Positions 39,667-46,568 of a stretch of 55,335 nt of DNA are shown here, piece after piece; position 1 is the stretch's first letter, and the number at the start of each line of letters is the position of its first letter. The notes under the pieces were generated by a model. It saw only the letters and a list, made by a program, of their open reading frames with translations. It made no database searches and was not told where the DNA came from. A program made the translations under genes and the position numbers. Source of the stretch: Pelomonas sp. KK5 (GTDB taxonomy: Bacteria; Pseudomonadota; Gammaproteobacteria; Burkholderiales; Burkholderiaceae_C); NCBI RefSeq assembly GCF_001984095.1, contig NZ_LYVQ01000006.1, positions 1 to 55,335 on the forward strand. Direction: 5' to 3'.

Positions 39667-40858
39667 AGTCGAAACCCGGTGCGTGGGCCTCGGCCGGCGC
39701 CGGCGACTTGCCCGCTGCGAGCACGCGCCGGGCCATCAGGTGATCGGCCGGCCGGTCGATCGTCTCGACGGCCCGCAGCCGGCCTTGAGCGAAGCCCAGA
39801 ACCAGCCCCTCGGTCGGCGCGATGAACTCGTCGCACAGCGACGGCAGGCCGGCGATCTGCAGCTTCATCTCGCCCTGGTCGGACCAGAACCACGGGCAGG
39901 CGGTGTAGGGCAGCGTCTCTGCACCGGCCAGCCGCTTCGCGAGGTGGCGCGCCTGGTCGGCCGCGTTCTGCACCGACTCGTACCGCATCGCCCGGCCCGC
40001 GTAGGCGCAGGGAAAGACGGCACCGTCGCCGATGGCCGAGATGTGGACATCGCTGGTCGACAGGTACTCGTCCACGACGATGCCGTTCGCCACGTCCAGG
40101 CCGGCATCGCGGGCCAGGTCGAGATGCGGCAGCATGCCGATGCCATAGACGAGCAGGTCGCCGTCCAGCACCGTGCCGTCGGCGCAGCGCAGGCCGGCGA
40201 CACGCCCGTCGCGGGCGATCACTTCAGCGAGCGAACAACCCAGTCGCCACTGCACGCCCTGCGCCGCATGGGCCTCCTGCACCCAGGCCGACACCACCGG
40301 CGAGACGGCTCGCACCATCGGCCGGGCCAGCGCCTCGACGACGGTGACCGGCAGGCCCTGCTGCACGGCTACGGCGGCGAACTCCAGGCCGATGAAGCCG
40401 GCGCCGACGACGAGAACGCGCCGGGTGGCGGCCAGTTGCGGCTGCAGCCGGCGCGCATCGTCCAGCGTGCGCAGCGCGTGTACGCCGGCCAGCTCCGCGC
40501 CGGGCAGGGGCAACGCGCGCGCCTGGCCGCCCATCGCGAGCACCAGGTGGCCGTAGGCGATGGCGTCGCCGTCCGCGAGATGCAGGCGCCGGTCGGCGCG
40601 GTGTATGCGCACGGCCTCGCCGACGCGCCGCTCGATGTCCTGTTCCTCGTAGAAGGCCGCCGGGCGGAAGGCCAGGTCCTGGGCCGTGAGCTTGCCGGTC
40701 AGGTAGGCCTTGGACAGCGGCGGGCGCTGGTAGGGCAGATGCCCGTGCGCGTCGAGCAGCACGATGCGGCCGGCGTGGCCAGCCTGGCGCAGCGAGAAGG
40801 CGAGCTGGCTGCCGGCATGGCCGGCACCCACGATGACGATGGGCTCGGTGGCGTTCAC
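39641..40858 (-). CDS. Putidaredoxin-reductase-type NAD(P)/FAD ferredoxin reductase
   Basis: A 405-residue flavoprotein. Two dinucleotide-binding motifs, IVIVGAGHAGSQLAFSLR at the N-terminus (FAD) and RVLVVGAGFIGLEFAAVAVQ in the middle (NAD), plus LPYQRPPLSKAYL, AIGDGAVFP (FAD ribityl contact) and the C-terminal CPWFWSDQGEMKLQIAG, mark it as a ferredoxin reductase of class I P450 systems. It should supply electrons to the ferredoxin at 46039 and P450 at 44831. The start is a GTG at 40858, just 2 bp after the crotonase stop, with a GAGG box upstream. Confidence 0.93.
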   Translation of the reverse strand: MNATEPIVIVGAGHAGSQLAFSLRQAGHAGRIVLLDAHGHLPYQRPPLSKAYLTGKLTAQDLAFRPAAFYEEQDIERRVGEAVRIHRADRRLHLADGDAIAYGHLVLAMGGQARALPLPGAELAGVHALRTLDDARRLQPQLAATRRVLVVGAGFIGLEFAAVAVQQGLPVTVVEALARPMVRAVSPVVSAWVQEAHAAQGVQWRLGCSLAEVIARDGRVAGLRCADGTVLDGDLLVYGIGMLPHLDLARDAGLDVANGIVVDEYLSTSDVHISAIGDGAVFPCAYAGRAMRYESVQNAADQARHLAKRLAGAETLPYTACPWFWSDQGEMKLQIAGLPSLCDEFIAPTEGLVLGFAQGRLRAVETIDRPADHLMARRVLAAGKSPAPAEAHAPGFDFKSWARAA

Positions 40859-40860
40859 GG

Positions 40861-41667
40861 TCAGTAGTCCTCGGGTTTCCGTTGTCGGCCGCGAGCCATC
40901 ACGGCGTCGCGGCGCTGTTCGATGTCGGCAGCCGCGAGCTGTGCGGCCCATTCGGCCGAGCGCTGCTTCTCCAGATGCAGGCCCTCGGCCAGGCTGCCGC
41001 GCAGCCCGTCGTCGATCAGCCGCTTGTAGGCAGGCAGCGCCTCGGGCAGCACGGAGGCCATGTCGGCGGCCAGCTGGAGCGCGCGCGGCAGCAGTTGCCC
41101 GGGGTCGACCACCTCGCTGACCAGGCCCCAGTCCCCGGCCCGCCGGGCGTCGAGGAAGTTGCCGGTCAGCGACAGGCTCTTGGCCCGCCCCGGCCCGATC
41201 ATCCGCGGCAGCTTCTGCGACAAGCCCCAGCCGGGCAGCACGCCGACGCGCGCATGGGTGTCGGCGAACACCGCTTGCGTGGAGGCGATCAGCACGTCGC
41301 AGGCCAGCGCCAGCTCGAAGCCGCCGGTCACCGCCGCACCGTTGATGGCGCCGATGATCGGCCCGTCGAAACGCTCCATCGCCAGCACCGGGTCTTCGGC
41401 CTCGGGCTGCATGATGGAGGCCGAGACCTCGGCCGCGGCGCCCAGCTCCTTCAGGTCGAGGCCGGCGCAGAAGGCGGCACCCGCGCCGGTGAGCACGACG
41501 ACGCGGACCTCCGGATCGTCCTGGCAACGCCGGAAGGCCCCCGCCAGCGCGAGCCGCAGCGCCCGGGACAGCGCATTGCGCGCCGTGGGCCGGTCCAGCG
41601 TCAGCAGCACGCAACCGGCGAAGGGGCGCTCGACGCGCAGCAGTGGCGTGTCGATCTCCACGCTCAT
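40861..41667 (-). CDS. Crotonase-fold protein lacking both canonical catalytic glutamates
   Basis: A 268-residue crotonase. FCAGLDLKELGAAAEVS and GAAVTGGFELALACDVLIAS give the oxyanion hole. FADTHARVGVLPGWGLSQKL replaces the first catalytic glutamate by His/Ala, as in the EchA6/8-like group; the second is Ser in GRAKSLSLTG, where relatives usually have AKELSLTG. Simple hydration of enoyl-CoA is therefore doubtful; another CoA-ester reaction is likely. Overlaps the preceding crotonase by ATGA (41664-41667). Confidence 0.85.
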   Translation of the reverse strand: MSVEIDTPLLRVERPFAGCVLLTLDRPTARNALSRALRLALAGAFRRCQDDPEVRVVVLTGAGAAFCAGLDLKELGAAAEVSASIMQPEAEDPVLAMERFDGPIIGAINGAAVTGGFELALACDVLIASTQAVFADTHARVGVLPGWGLSQKLPRMIGPGRAKSLSLTGNFLDARRAGDWGLVSEVVDPGQLLPRALQLAADMASVLPEALPAYKRLIDDGLRGSLAEGLHLEKQRSAEWAAQLAAADIEQRRDAVMARGRQRKPEDY

Positions 41668-42455
41668 CGCCCCGCGTAGCGCGGCCGGCGCCTTTCCAGG
41701 AAGGCGGCCACGCCCTCGGCGAAATCCGGCCCCTGAAGGCACAGCACCTGGTTGCGATCCTCCATCGCGATGGCCGCTTCCATCGACGGCGCATCGATGG
41801 CCAGGCCCAGCGCCTCCTTGCTCAGGCGCAGGCCCAGCGGCGTGGCCCGCAGCATGTCCTCGGCCATCTCGCGCGCCTGCGCCTCGATCTCGGCCAGCGG
41901 CCCGACACGGCTGACCAGGCCCAGCGCCGCCGCACGCGGAGCATCGATGAAGCGCCCGGTCAGCATGTATTCCGCCGCCACCGAGGCGCCGACCATACGC
42001 GGCAGGAAGTAGCTGAGCCCGACATCGCAGGCGCTCAGCCCGATGCGGATGAAGGCGGCGTTCATGCGCGCGTCCGGCGTGGCCAGGCGGATGTCGGAGG
42101 CCAGCGCCAGCGCGAAGCCGCCGCCGCTGGCCGCGCCCTGAACGAGGCTGATGATGGGCTGCGGACAGCGACGCATCGCCAGCATGATGTCGCGCACGTT
42201 CTTCTGCGACTCCAGCATCTCGCTGACGTCGCGGCCCGCGCCACCGTCCGCCTGCATCGCCTTCAGGTCCAGGCCGGCGCAGAAGGACGCGCCGGCACCG
42301 CGCAGCACGACAACGCGCTCGGGCGAGCGAGCGTGCAGCCCGACGAAGTAGTCCTTCAGCGCGGCGATCAGCGCGGGGTCCAGTGCGTTCAGGCGCTCCG
42401 GCCGATTCAGCGTGAGCCAGGCGACCTGGCCTTCGACGTGGATCTGCAAGTTCAT
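41664..42455 (-). CDS. Enoyl-CoA hydratase/isomerase family (crotonase) protein
   Basis: A 263-residue crotonase, first gene of the 42455->39641 operon. GASFCAGLDLKAMQADGG and GAASGGGFALALASDIRLA form the oxyanion hole. The first catalytic position is altered (NAAFIRIGLSACDVGLSYFL), the second glutamate is kept (AAEYMLTG). The pattern GLSACDVGxSYFLPR resembles the protein at 23194-24024, so the two may be paralogues acting on related intermediates. Divergent from the TetR gene; the intergenic region carries dyad S4. Confidence 0.87.
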   Translation of the reverse strand: MNLQIHVEGQVAWLTLNRPERLNALDPALIAALKDYFVGLHARSPERVVVLRGAGASFCAGLDLKAMQADGGAGRDVSEMLESQKNVRDIMLAMRRCPQPIISLVQGAASGGGFALALASDIRLATPDARMNAAFIRIGLSACDVGLSYFLPRMVGASVAAEYMLTGRFIDAPRAAALGLVSRVGPLAEIEAQAREMAEDMLRATPLGLRLSKEALGLAIDAPSMEAAIAMEDRNQVLCLQGPDFAEGVAAFLERRRPRYAGR

Positions 42456-42491
42456 GCGGCCTGATGCTCACATGCGGCTCGCAGCGCCGGT

Positions 42492-42509
42492 TCGTCCGAA
42501 CCGACGATT
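42492..42509 (-). promoter_or_regulatory. Dyad S4 between the crotonase operon and the TetR gene
   Basis: Minus-strand AATCGTCGGTTCGGACGA, with the same TCGTC-N6-GACGA dyad as S1-S3. It overlaps a 16-bp perfect palindrome CGGTTCG-TC-CGAACCG at 42488-42503. No good CCTA-type -10 lies at the conserved distance, so it may be a pure operator, for autoregulation of the TetR gene and control of the divergent crotonase/reductase operon. Confidence 0.55.
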
Positions 42510-42585
42510 TGGGCCGCCCGGCGACGACCCGCCGATGGACCCGTGGAAGAATGGCCCACCCCGGCACGCCCTGACACCCGCGTTG

Positions 42586-43191
42586 ATGAAGACCAAGCAA
42601 GAGAAGGAAGCAACAGCAGCCCCGAAGGCCACGGTGCGCGATCGGCTCATCGCTGCCGCCTACAGCTGCTTCGACCGCTACGGCCTGCAGAAGACGACGA
42701 TGGACGACGTGGCCGTCGCGGCCGGCTGCTCGCGCCAGACGGTCTACAACAACTTCGCCACCAAGGCCGACATCATCACCGCCATCTGCGAGATCGAGGC
42801 GGCCAAGCTCAACGAGACGGTCATGCGCAGCGTGCGCACCAAGCGCACGCTGGAGGGCAAGATCACCGAGAGCATCATGGCCACGCTGCGCCTGGGCATC
42901 ACCAACCCCTACATCCGCCGCCTGATCGAGCCGGCCGACATCCGCCAGCGCGCCACCGACCCGAGCGACCCGATCCACGCCGCACAGCGCGAACGCTGGG
43001 CGCCGCTGCTCGTGCCTGCCATCGAGGACGGCCGCATCGCGCCGGACCTGCAGCTCGACGAGATCGTCGCCTGGCTGACGATGGCGCAGATGATGCTGGT
43101 GCTGCGCTTCGACCTGGAGCAGCTCGACAAGAGCGAGATCGAGCGCCTGGTGCGTCGCTTCATCATCGTGCCGCTGCTGCACAGGTCCTGA
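42586..43191 (+). CDS. TetR/AcrR family transcriptional regulator
   Basis: A 201-residue regulator. The N-terminal HTH domain is RDRLIAAAYSCFDRYGLQ, then KTTMDDVAVAAGCSRQTVY and NNFATKADIITA (residues about 18-70); the remainder is the helical ligand/dimer domain. The start at 42586 (MKTKQEKEAT) gives the usual short basic lead-in; in-frame ATGs further upstream (42535) would run through the palindrome region and are less likely. The adjacent dyad S4 and its copies before the other catabolic operons make this the leading candidate for the pathway-specific regulator. The ligand may be a CoA ester, as for KstR-type repressors; this is inferred. Confidence 0.88.
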   Translation: MKTKQEKEATAAPKATVRDRLIAAAYSCFDRYGLQKTTMDDVAVAAGCSRQTVYNNFATKADIITAICEIEAAKLNETVMRSVRTKRTLEGKITESIMATLRLGITNPYIRRLIEPADIRQRATDPSDPIHAAQRERWAPLLVPAIEDGRIAPDLQLDEIVAWLTMAQMMLVLRFDLEQLDKSEIERLVRRFIIVPLLHRS

Positions 43192-43218
43192 GCGGCACGC
43201 CTCTACAAAGCCCCTCTC

Positions 43219-43262
43219 GAACGCCCTTCGTCGCCCGCCCCGGCCGGTGTCGAAGGGCGTTC
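43219..43262 (+). repeat. 12-bp perfect inverted repeat after the TetR gene
   Basis: GAACGCCCTTCG (43219-43230) and CGAAGGGCGTTC (43251-43262) with a 20-nt GC-rich loop. It lies 28 bp after the TetR stop and is not followed by a T-run. It could terminate TetR transcription by a strong stem, or be a regulatory site before the aldehyde dehydrogenase. Confidence 0.5.
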
Positions 43263-43335
43263 CTGCGTCTGTCCATCGAAGGCCGCCGCCTTCGGTGCTT
43301 TCCCTTGCTTTGGCCCGATCCAATACTTTACGCTT

Positions 43336-43355
43336 TACATATTTCGCCAAATGTA
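43336..43355 (+). promoter_or_regulatory. AT-rich inverted repeat upstream of the aldehyde dehydrogenase
   Basis: TACAT-A-TTT-CGCC-AAATGTA, an interrupted dyad inside an AT-rich pocket (about 43322-43378) in otherwise GC-rich DNA, 35-55 bp before the aldehyde dehydrogenase start. It is probably the promoter/operator region of the aldehyde dehydrogenase-P450-ferredoxin unit; hexamers cannot be assigned with confidence. It differs from the S1-S4 dyad. Confidence 0.45.
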
Positions 43356-43390
43356 CAAAACTGGGTCATCAAAAAGACAAGGAGACAAGC

Positions 43391-44806
43391 ATGGATGCAC
43401 CCTGCACGATGCTGATCGACGGGGAAGCCGTGGCGACCCGGCGCCAGCTCGACGTCGTCAACCCCGCCACCGGCGAGCCCTTCGCCCAGGCGCCAGCGGC
43501 CTCGCCCGAGGACCTTGAGCGCGCCATGGCGGCCGCGCAGCGCGCCTTCCCGGCCTGGCGCAGGACGGCGCAGCCCGAGCGGCGCGCCTGCGTCGAGCTT
43601 GCGGGCCGCCTGATCGCCGAACACGCGGACGCGCTGGCGCCGCTGCTCACCCGCGAGAACGGCCGGCCGCTCGCCTTCGCGAAGGAAGAGATCCTCGGCG
43701 CGGCCTGGTGGATGGGCGAACTGGCAAAGATCGAGATCCCCGTCGAGGTGACAGAGGATTCGCCGGCGCGTCGCGTCGAGGTCCACCGCGAGCCACTGGG
43801 CGTCGTCTGCGGCCTGGTGCCCTGGAACTTCCCGGTCCTGCTGGCGGCCTGGAAGATCGCCCATGCGCTGCTGACGGGCAACACGCTGGTCCTCAAGCCT
43901 TCGCCGTTCACGCCGCTGACGACACTGCGCCTGGGCGAGCTGCTGAAGGACGTGTTCCCGCGCGGCGTTCTCAACATCATTGCGGGCGGCGATGAACTCG
44001 GGCCGCTGATGAGCGCCCACCCGGGCTTCGCCAAGATCACCTTCACGGGCTCCACCGCCACCGGCCGGCGCATCATGGCCTCGGCCGCACCGCTGCTGAC
44101 CCGGCTGACGCTGGAGCTCGGTGGCAACGATCCCGCCATCGTGCTGCCCGACGTGGACGTGGACGCCGTGGCGCAGCAGCTGCTGTTCGGCGCCTTCGTC
44201 AACAGCGGCCAGGTCTGCGTGGCGGCCAAGCGCATCTACATCCACGAGGACATCTACGAGCCGCTGCGCGACCGGCTGCACGCGCTGATCCTCGACGCGA
44301 AGGTCGGCGACGGCGCCGAGCCCGGCACGATGTTCGGCCCGATCCAGAACGAGCCGCAATACCGCCGCGTCAAGGCGCTGTTCGAGGAGACGCGCGCGCT
44401 GGGCTGCACGATGCTGCAGGGCGCCCCGGTGCCCGAGCACGGCTACTTCCTGCCGCTGACGCTGGTGGACAACCCGCCCGAGGATTCGCGCGTCGTCGCC
44501 GAGGAAGCCTTCGGCCCCATCGTGCCGCTGCTGCGCTTCTCCGACATCGAGGACGTGATCGCCCGCGCCAACGGCACGGCCTACGGCCTGTCGAGCTCGG
44601 TCTGGTCGCGCGACCTCGAACTGGCACGCGCCATCGGCCTGCGGCTGGACGCCGGCACCGTGCAGATCAACCAGATCCTGCAATCGACGCCGGCCACGCC
44701 GCTGGGCGGCCACAAGCAATCGGGCCTGGGCGTCGAGAACGGTCTCGACGGCCTGCTCGCGTTCACGCAGACCAAGGCCGTCTTCATGCCCAAGGCCGCG
44801 GCCTGA
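43391..44806 (+). CDS. Aldehyde dehydrogenase family protein
   Basis: A 471-residue NAD(P)-dependent aldehyde dehydrogenase. VPWNFPVLLAAWKIAHALL and VLKPSPFTPLTTLRLGE bind the cofactor; ITFTGSTATGRRI, the glutamate of TLELGGNDPAIVLPD, and the nucleophilic cysteine of FVNSGQVCVAAKRIYI are intact; EEAFGPIVPLLRF ends the active site. It would oxidise the aldehyde formed from the P450/alcohol dehydrogenase steps to the acid. It leads the unit with the P450 (24 bp gap). AAGGAGA ribosome site 5 bp before the ATG. Confidence 0.93.
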   Translation: MDAPCTMLIDGEAVATRRQLDVVNPATGEPFAQAPAASPEDLERAMAAAQRAFPAWRRTAQPERRACVELAGRLIAEHADALAPLLTRENGRPLAFAKEEILGAAWWMGELAKIEIPVEVTEDSPARRVEVHREPLGVVCGLVPWNFPVLLAAWKIAHALLTGNTLVLKPSPFTPLTTLRLGELLKDVFPRGVLNIIAGGDELGPLMSAHPGFAKITFTGSTATGRRIMASAAPLLTRLTLELGGNDPAIVLPDVDVDAVAQQLLFGAFVNSGQVCVAAKRIYIHEDIYEPLRDRLHALILDAKVGDGAEPGTMFGPIQNEPQYRRVKALFEETRALGCTMLQGAPVPEHGYFLPLTLVDNPPEDSRVVAEEAFGPIVPLLRFSDIEDVIARANGTAYGLSSSVWSRDLELARAIGLRLDAGTVQINQILQSTPATPLGGHKQSGLGVENGLDGLLAFTQTKAVFMPKAAA

Positions 44807-44830
44807 TCACCCCATCCAAGGACACTCACC

Positions 44831-46042
44831 ATGAGCAGCTTGCCGCCCCCCGTCCCCGACCACGTGGCCACGGCCCAGGTCTTCGACTTCGACATCTACC
44901 GCGACCAGCGCTTCGGCGAACAGTTGCACGAGAGCCTGGCCCGCCTCGGGCAGGCGGCACCGCCGCTGTTCTGGACGCCGCGCAACGGCGGGCACTGGGT
45001 GCTCACCCGGGCCGAGGACATCCAGCAGGTGGTGATGGACCCGGAGCACTTCTCGGTGCGCGAGATGCAGATCCCGCGCGTGCCGCATCCGCCGACCTTC
45101 ATCCCGCTGAGCCTGGACCCGCCGGACAACCAGCCCTATCGCGCCGCGCTGATGCCGGCCTTCTCGCCCAAGGCGGTGCGCGCGCTGGAGGACAAGATCC
45201 GCCACTGGGCGCGCACGATCATCGACGAGGCCGTCGCCAAGGGCCCGAAGGGCCAGTGCGACTTCGTCTACGACGTGACTGAACTGTTCCCCGTCTCGGT
45301 CTTCATGGAGCTGATGGGCATGGACCTCGGCCGCGTGCGCGAGTTCCGCCTGGTGGCCGAGCACTTCTTCGAGAACCTCGACAACGCGCCCGAGATGGAG
45401 AAGGCGGTCGGCGCGATCGTCGGCATCATGACCGAGTACATCGTCGCCAAGCAGCGCCAACCGGACGATTCGCTGATCAGCCAGCTCTGCCAGGCGCAGA
45501 TCCAGGGCCGGCCGATCGCGATGGAGGAGATCCAGAACATGTGCCTGCTGCTCTTCGCGGGCGGCCTGCACACGGTGACCAACCTCGCCGGCTTCGCCTA
45601 CTGGCATCTGGCCGAGCATCCCGAGCTGCAGCGGACGCTGGTGCAGCATCCCGAGCGCATTCCGGACTTCGTCGAGGAGAGTACGCGGCTGTTCGGCGTC
45701 ATCAACACGCCGCGCATCGTCGCGAAGGACACCGAGCGATTCGGCGCCAGCTTCAAGCAGGGCGAGATGCTGCTGTGCATGCTGCCGATGGCCAGCCGCG
45801 ACGCCGCCGCCAATCCCGATCCCCACCGCTTCGACCTCGACCGCAAGCCGCGCGAGATCATGACCTTCTCCAGGGGCCCGCACCTGTGCGTCGGCCACTT
45901 CCTCGCGCGCTCGGAAATCCGCATCCTGACCGAGGAGTGGCTCCAGCGCGTGCCGAGCTTCCGCCTGCAGTCCGGCGCGCGCCAGGAGTACACGACGGGC
46001 ACGACCTTCGGGCTCAAGCATCTGCCGCTGGAGTGGTCATGA
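44831..46042 (+). CDS. Cytochrome P450, CYP101 (P450cam)-like class I enzyme
   Basis: A 403-residue soluble P450. The heme ligand is Cys353 in FSRGPHLCVGHFLARSEI; the K-helix ExxR is in VEESTRLFG; the end RILTEEWLQRVPSFRLQSG resembles P450cam-type proteins. The I-helix reads LLFAGGLHTVTN: the conserved acid before Thr248 (Asp251 in P450cam) is His247 here, encoded by CAC. Electron partners are the ferredoxin overlapping its stop and the reductase at 39641-40858. Likely role: hydroxylation of the hydrophobic growth substrate, feeding the GMC alcohol dehydrogenase and aldehyde dehydrogenase. Substrate unknown. Confidence 0.93.
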   Translation: MSSLPPPVPDHVATAQVFDFDIYRDQRFGEQLHESLARLGQAAPPLFWTPRNGGHWVLTRAEDIQQVVMDPEHFSVREMQIPRVPHPPTFIPLSLDPPDNQPYRAALMPAFSPKAVRALEDKIRHWARTIIDEAVAKGPKGQCDFVYDVTELFPVSVFMELMGMDLGRVREFRLVAEHFFENLDNAPEMEKAVGAIVGIMTEYIVAKQRQPDDSLISQLCQAQIQGRPIAMEEIQNMCLLLFAGGLHTVTNLAGFAYWHLAEHPELQRTLVQHPERIPDFVEESTRLFGVINTPRIVAKDTERFGASFKQGEMLLCMLPMASRDAAANPDPHRFDLDRKPREIMTFSRGPHLCVGHFLARSEIRILTEEWLQRVPSFRLQSGARQEYTTGTTFGLKHLPLEWS

Positions 46043-46359
46043 GCCACGTGGTCTTGCGCCTGGCCTCGGGCGAACGCTGCGAGATCGCGGCGCCTCCGGG
46101 CCAGACCCTGATGCAGGCCGCCAAGTCCGGCGGCGTGCCCGGCGTCGAGGCCGATTGCGGCGGCAGCATGGTCTGCGGCACCTGCCATGTGATCGTCGAC
46201 GAGGCGTGGTTCGCCCGGCTGCCGCCGCCCTGCGAGATGGAACAGATGATTCTCGAGGGCGTGCCCGAGCCGCATCCACGCGCGCGCCTGTCCTGCCAGC
46301 TCCGCATGGAGCCTTCGCTCGCCGGCCTCGCCGCCAGCGTGCCCGCGACGCAGCGCTGA
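46039..46359 (+). CDS. [2Fe-2S] ferredoxin, putidaredoxin/adrenodoxin-type
   Basis: A 106-residue ferredoxin. Cluster ligands are Cys40, Cys46, Cys49 and Cys86 (C-x5-C-x2-C pattern in ADCGGSMVCGTCHVIVD, then RLSCQLRM). This spacing and the following segment are those of P450 redox partners rather than plant-type ferredoxins. It starts with an ATGA overlap on the P450 stop (46039-46042), assuring co-expression. Electrons should come from the reductase at 39641-40858. Confidence 0.95.
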   Translation: MSHVVLRLASGERCEIAAPPGQTLMQAAKSGGVPGVEADCGGSMVCGTCHVIVDEAWFARLPPPCEMEQMILEGVPEPHPRARLSCQLRMEPSLAGLAASVPATQR

Positions 46360-46378
46360 AGCCACGCCGTCCCGCCCT

Positions 46379-46405
46379 CCGCATCGACGCGAATCGCCGA
46401 TGCGG
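46379..46405 (+). terminator. Hairpin after the ferredoxin gene
   Basis: An 8-bp perfect stem CCGCATCG/CGATGCGG with an 11-nt loop, 20 bp past the ferredoxin stop. No T-run follows, so termination strength is uncertain; it marks the boundary between the P450 unit and the envelope-module promoter. Confidence 0.4.
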
Positions 46406-46463
46406 AATGCCTTCGCCCATCAAATAACCGTCTGTTTACTTGATCGCCGGTAGGCCTCGATGC

Positions 46464-46510
46464 AATCGTCGCTTCCGACGATGCCGCGACGAATCGGCGC
46501 TTCCTATCCT
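46464..46510 (+). promoter_or_regulatory. Composite promoter/operator S3 for the envelope module
   Basis: Plus-strand AATCGTCGCTTCCGACGA (46464-46481), 21-bp spacer, CCTATCCT (46503-46510). It matches S1 and S2 in dyad, spacing and -10-like box, and shares much of the spacer with S1 (GCCGCG, GGCGCT). The -10-like TATCCT predicts initiation near 46517, about 50 bp before the DUF1329 start. Confidence 0.65.
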
Positions 46511-46568
46511 TCGCCCACTTTCGAAGCCGGCGCGGTCCGCAAAGAACATTGACCCACAGGAGACAAGC

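Noticed and set aside
42455-42586. A full S1-type composite promoter at S4
   Set aside because: The dyad is present, but the CCTAGACT/CCTATCCT box is not found at the conserved distance, so only an operator role is claimed there.
40861-43350. A single 829-codon minus-strand frame spanning two crotonases and the TetR region
   Set aside because: Only its last 268 codons (40861-41667) are a real protein; the upstream part is an out-of-frame shadow of the crotonase at 41664-42455 and antisense to the TetR gene.
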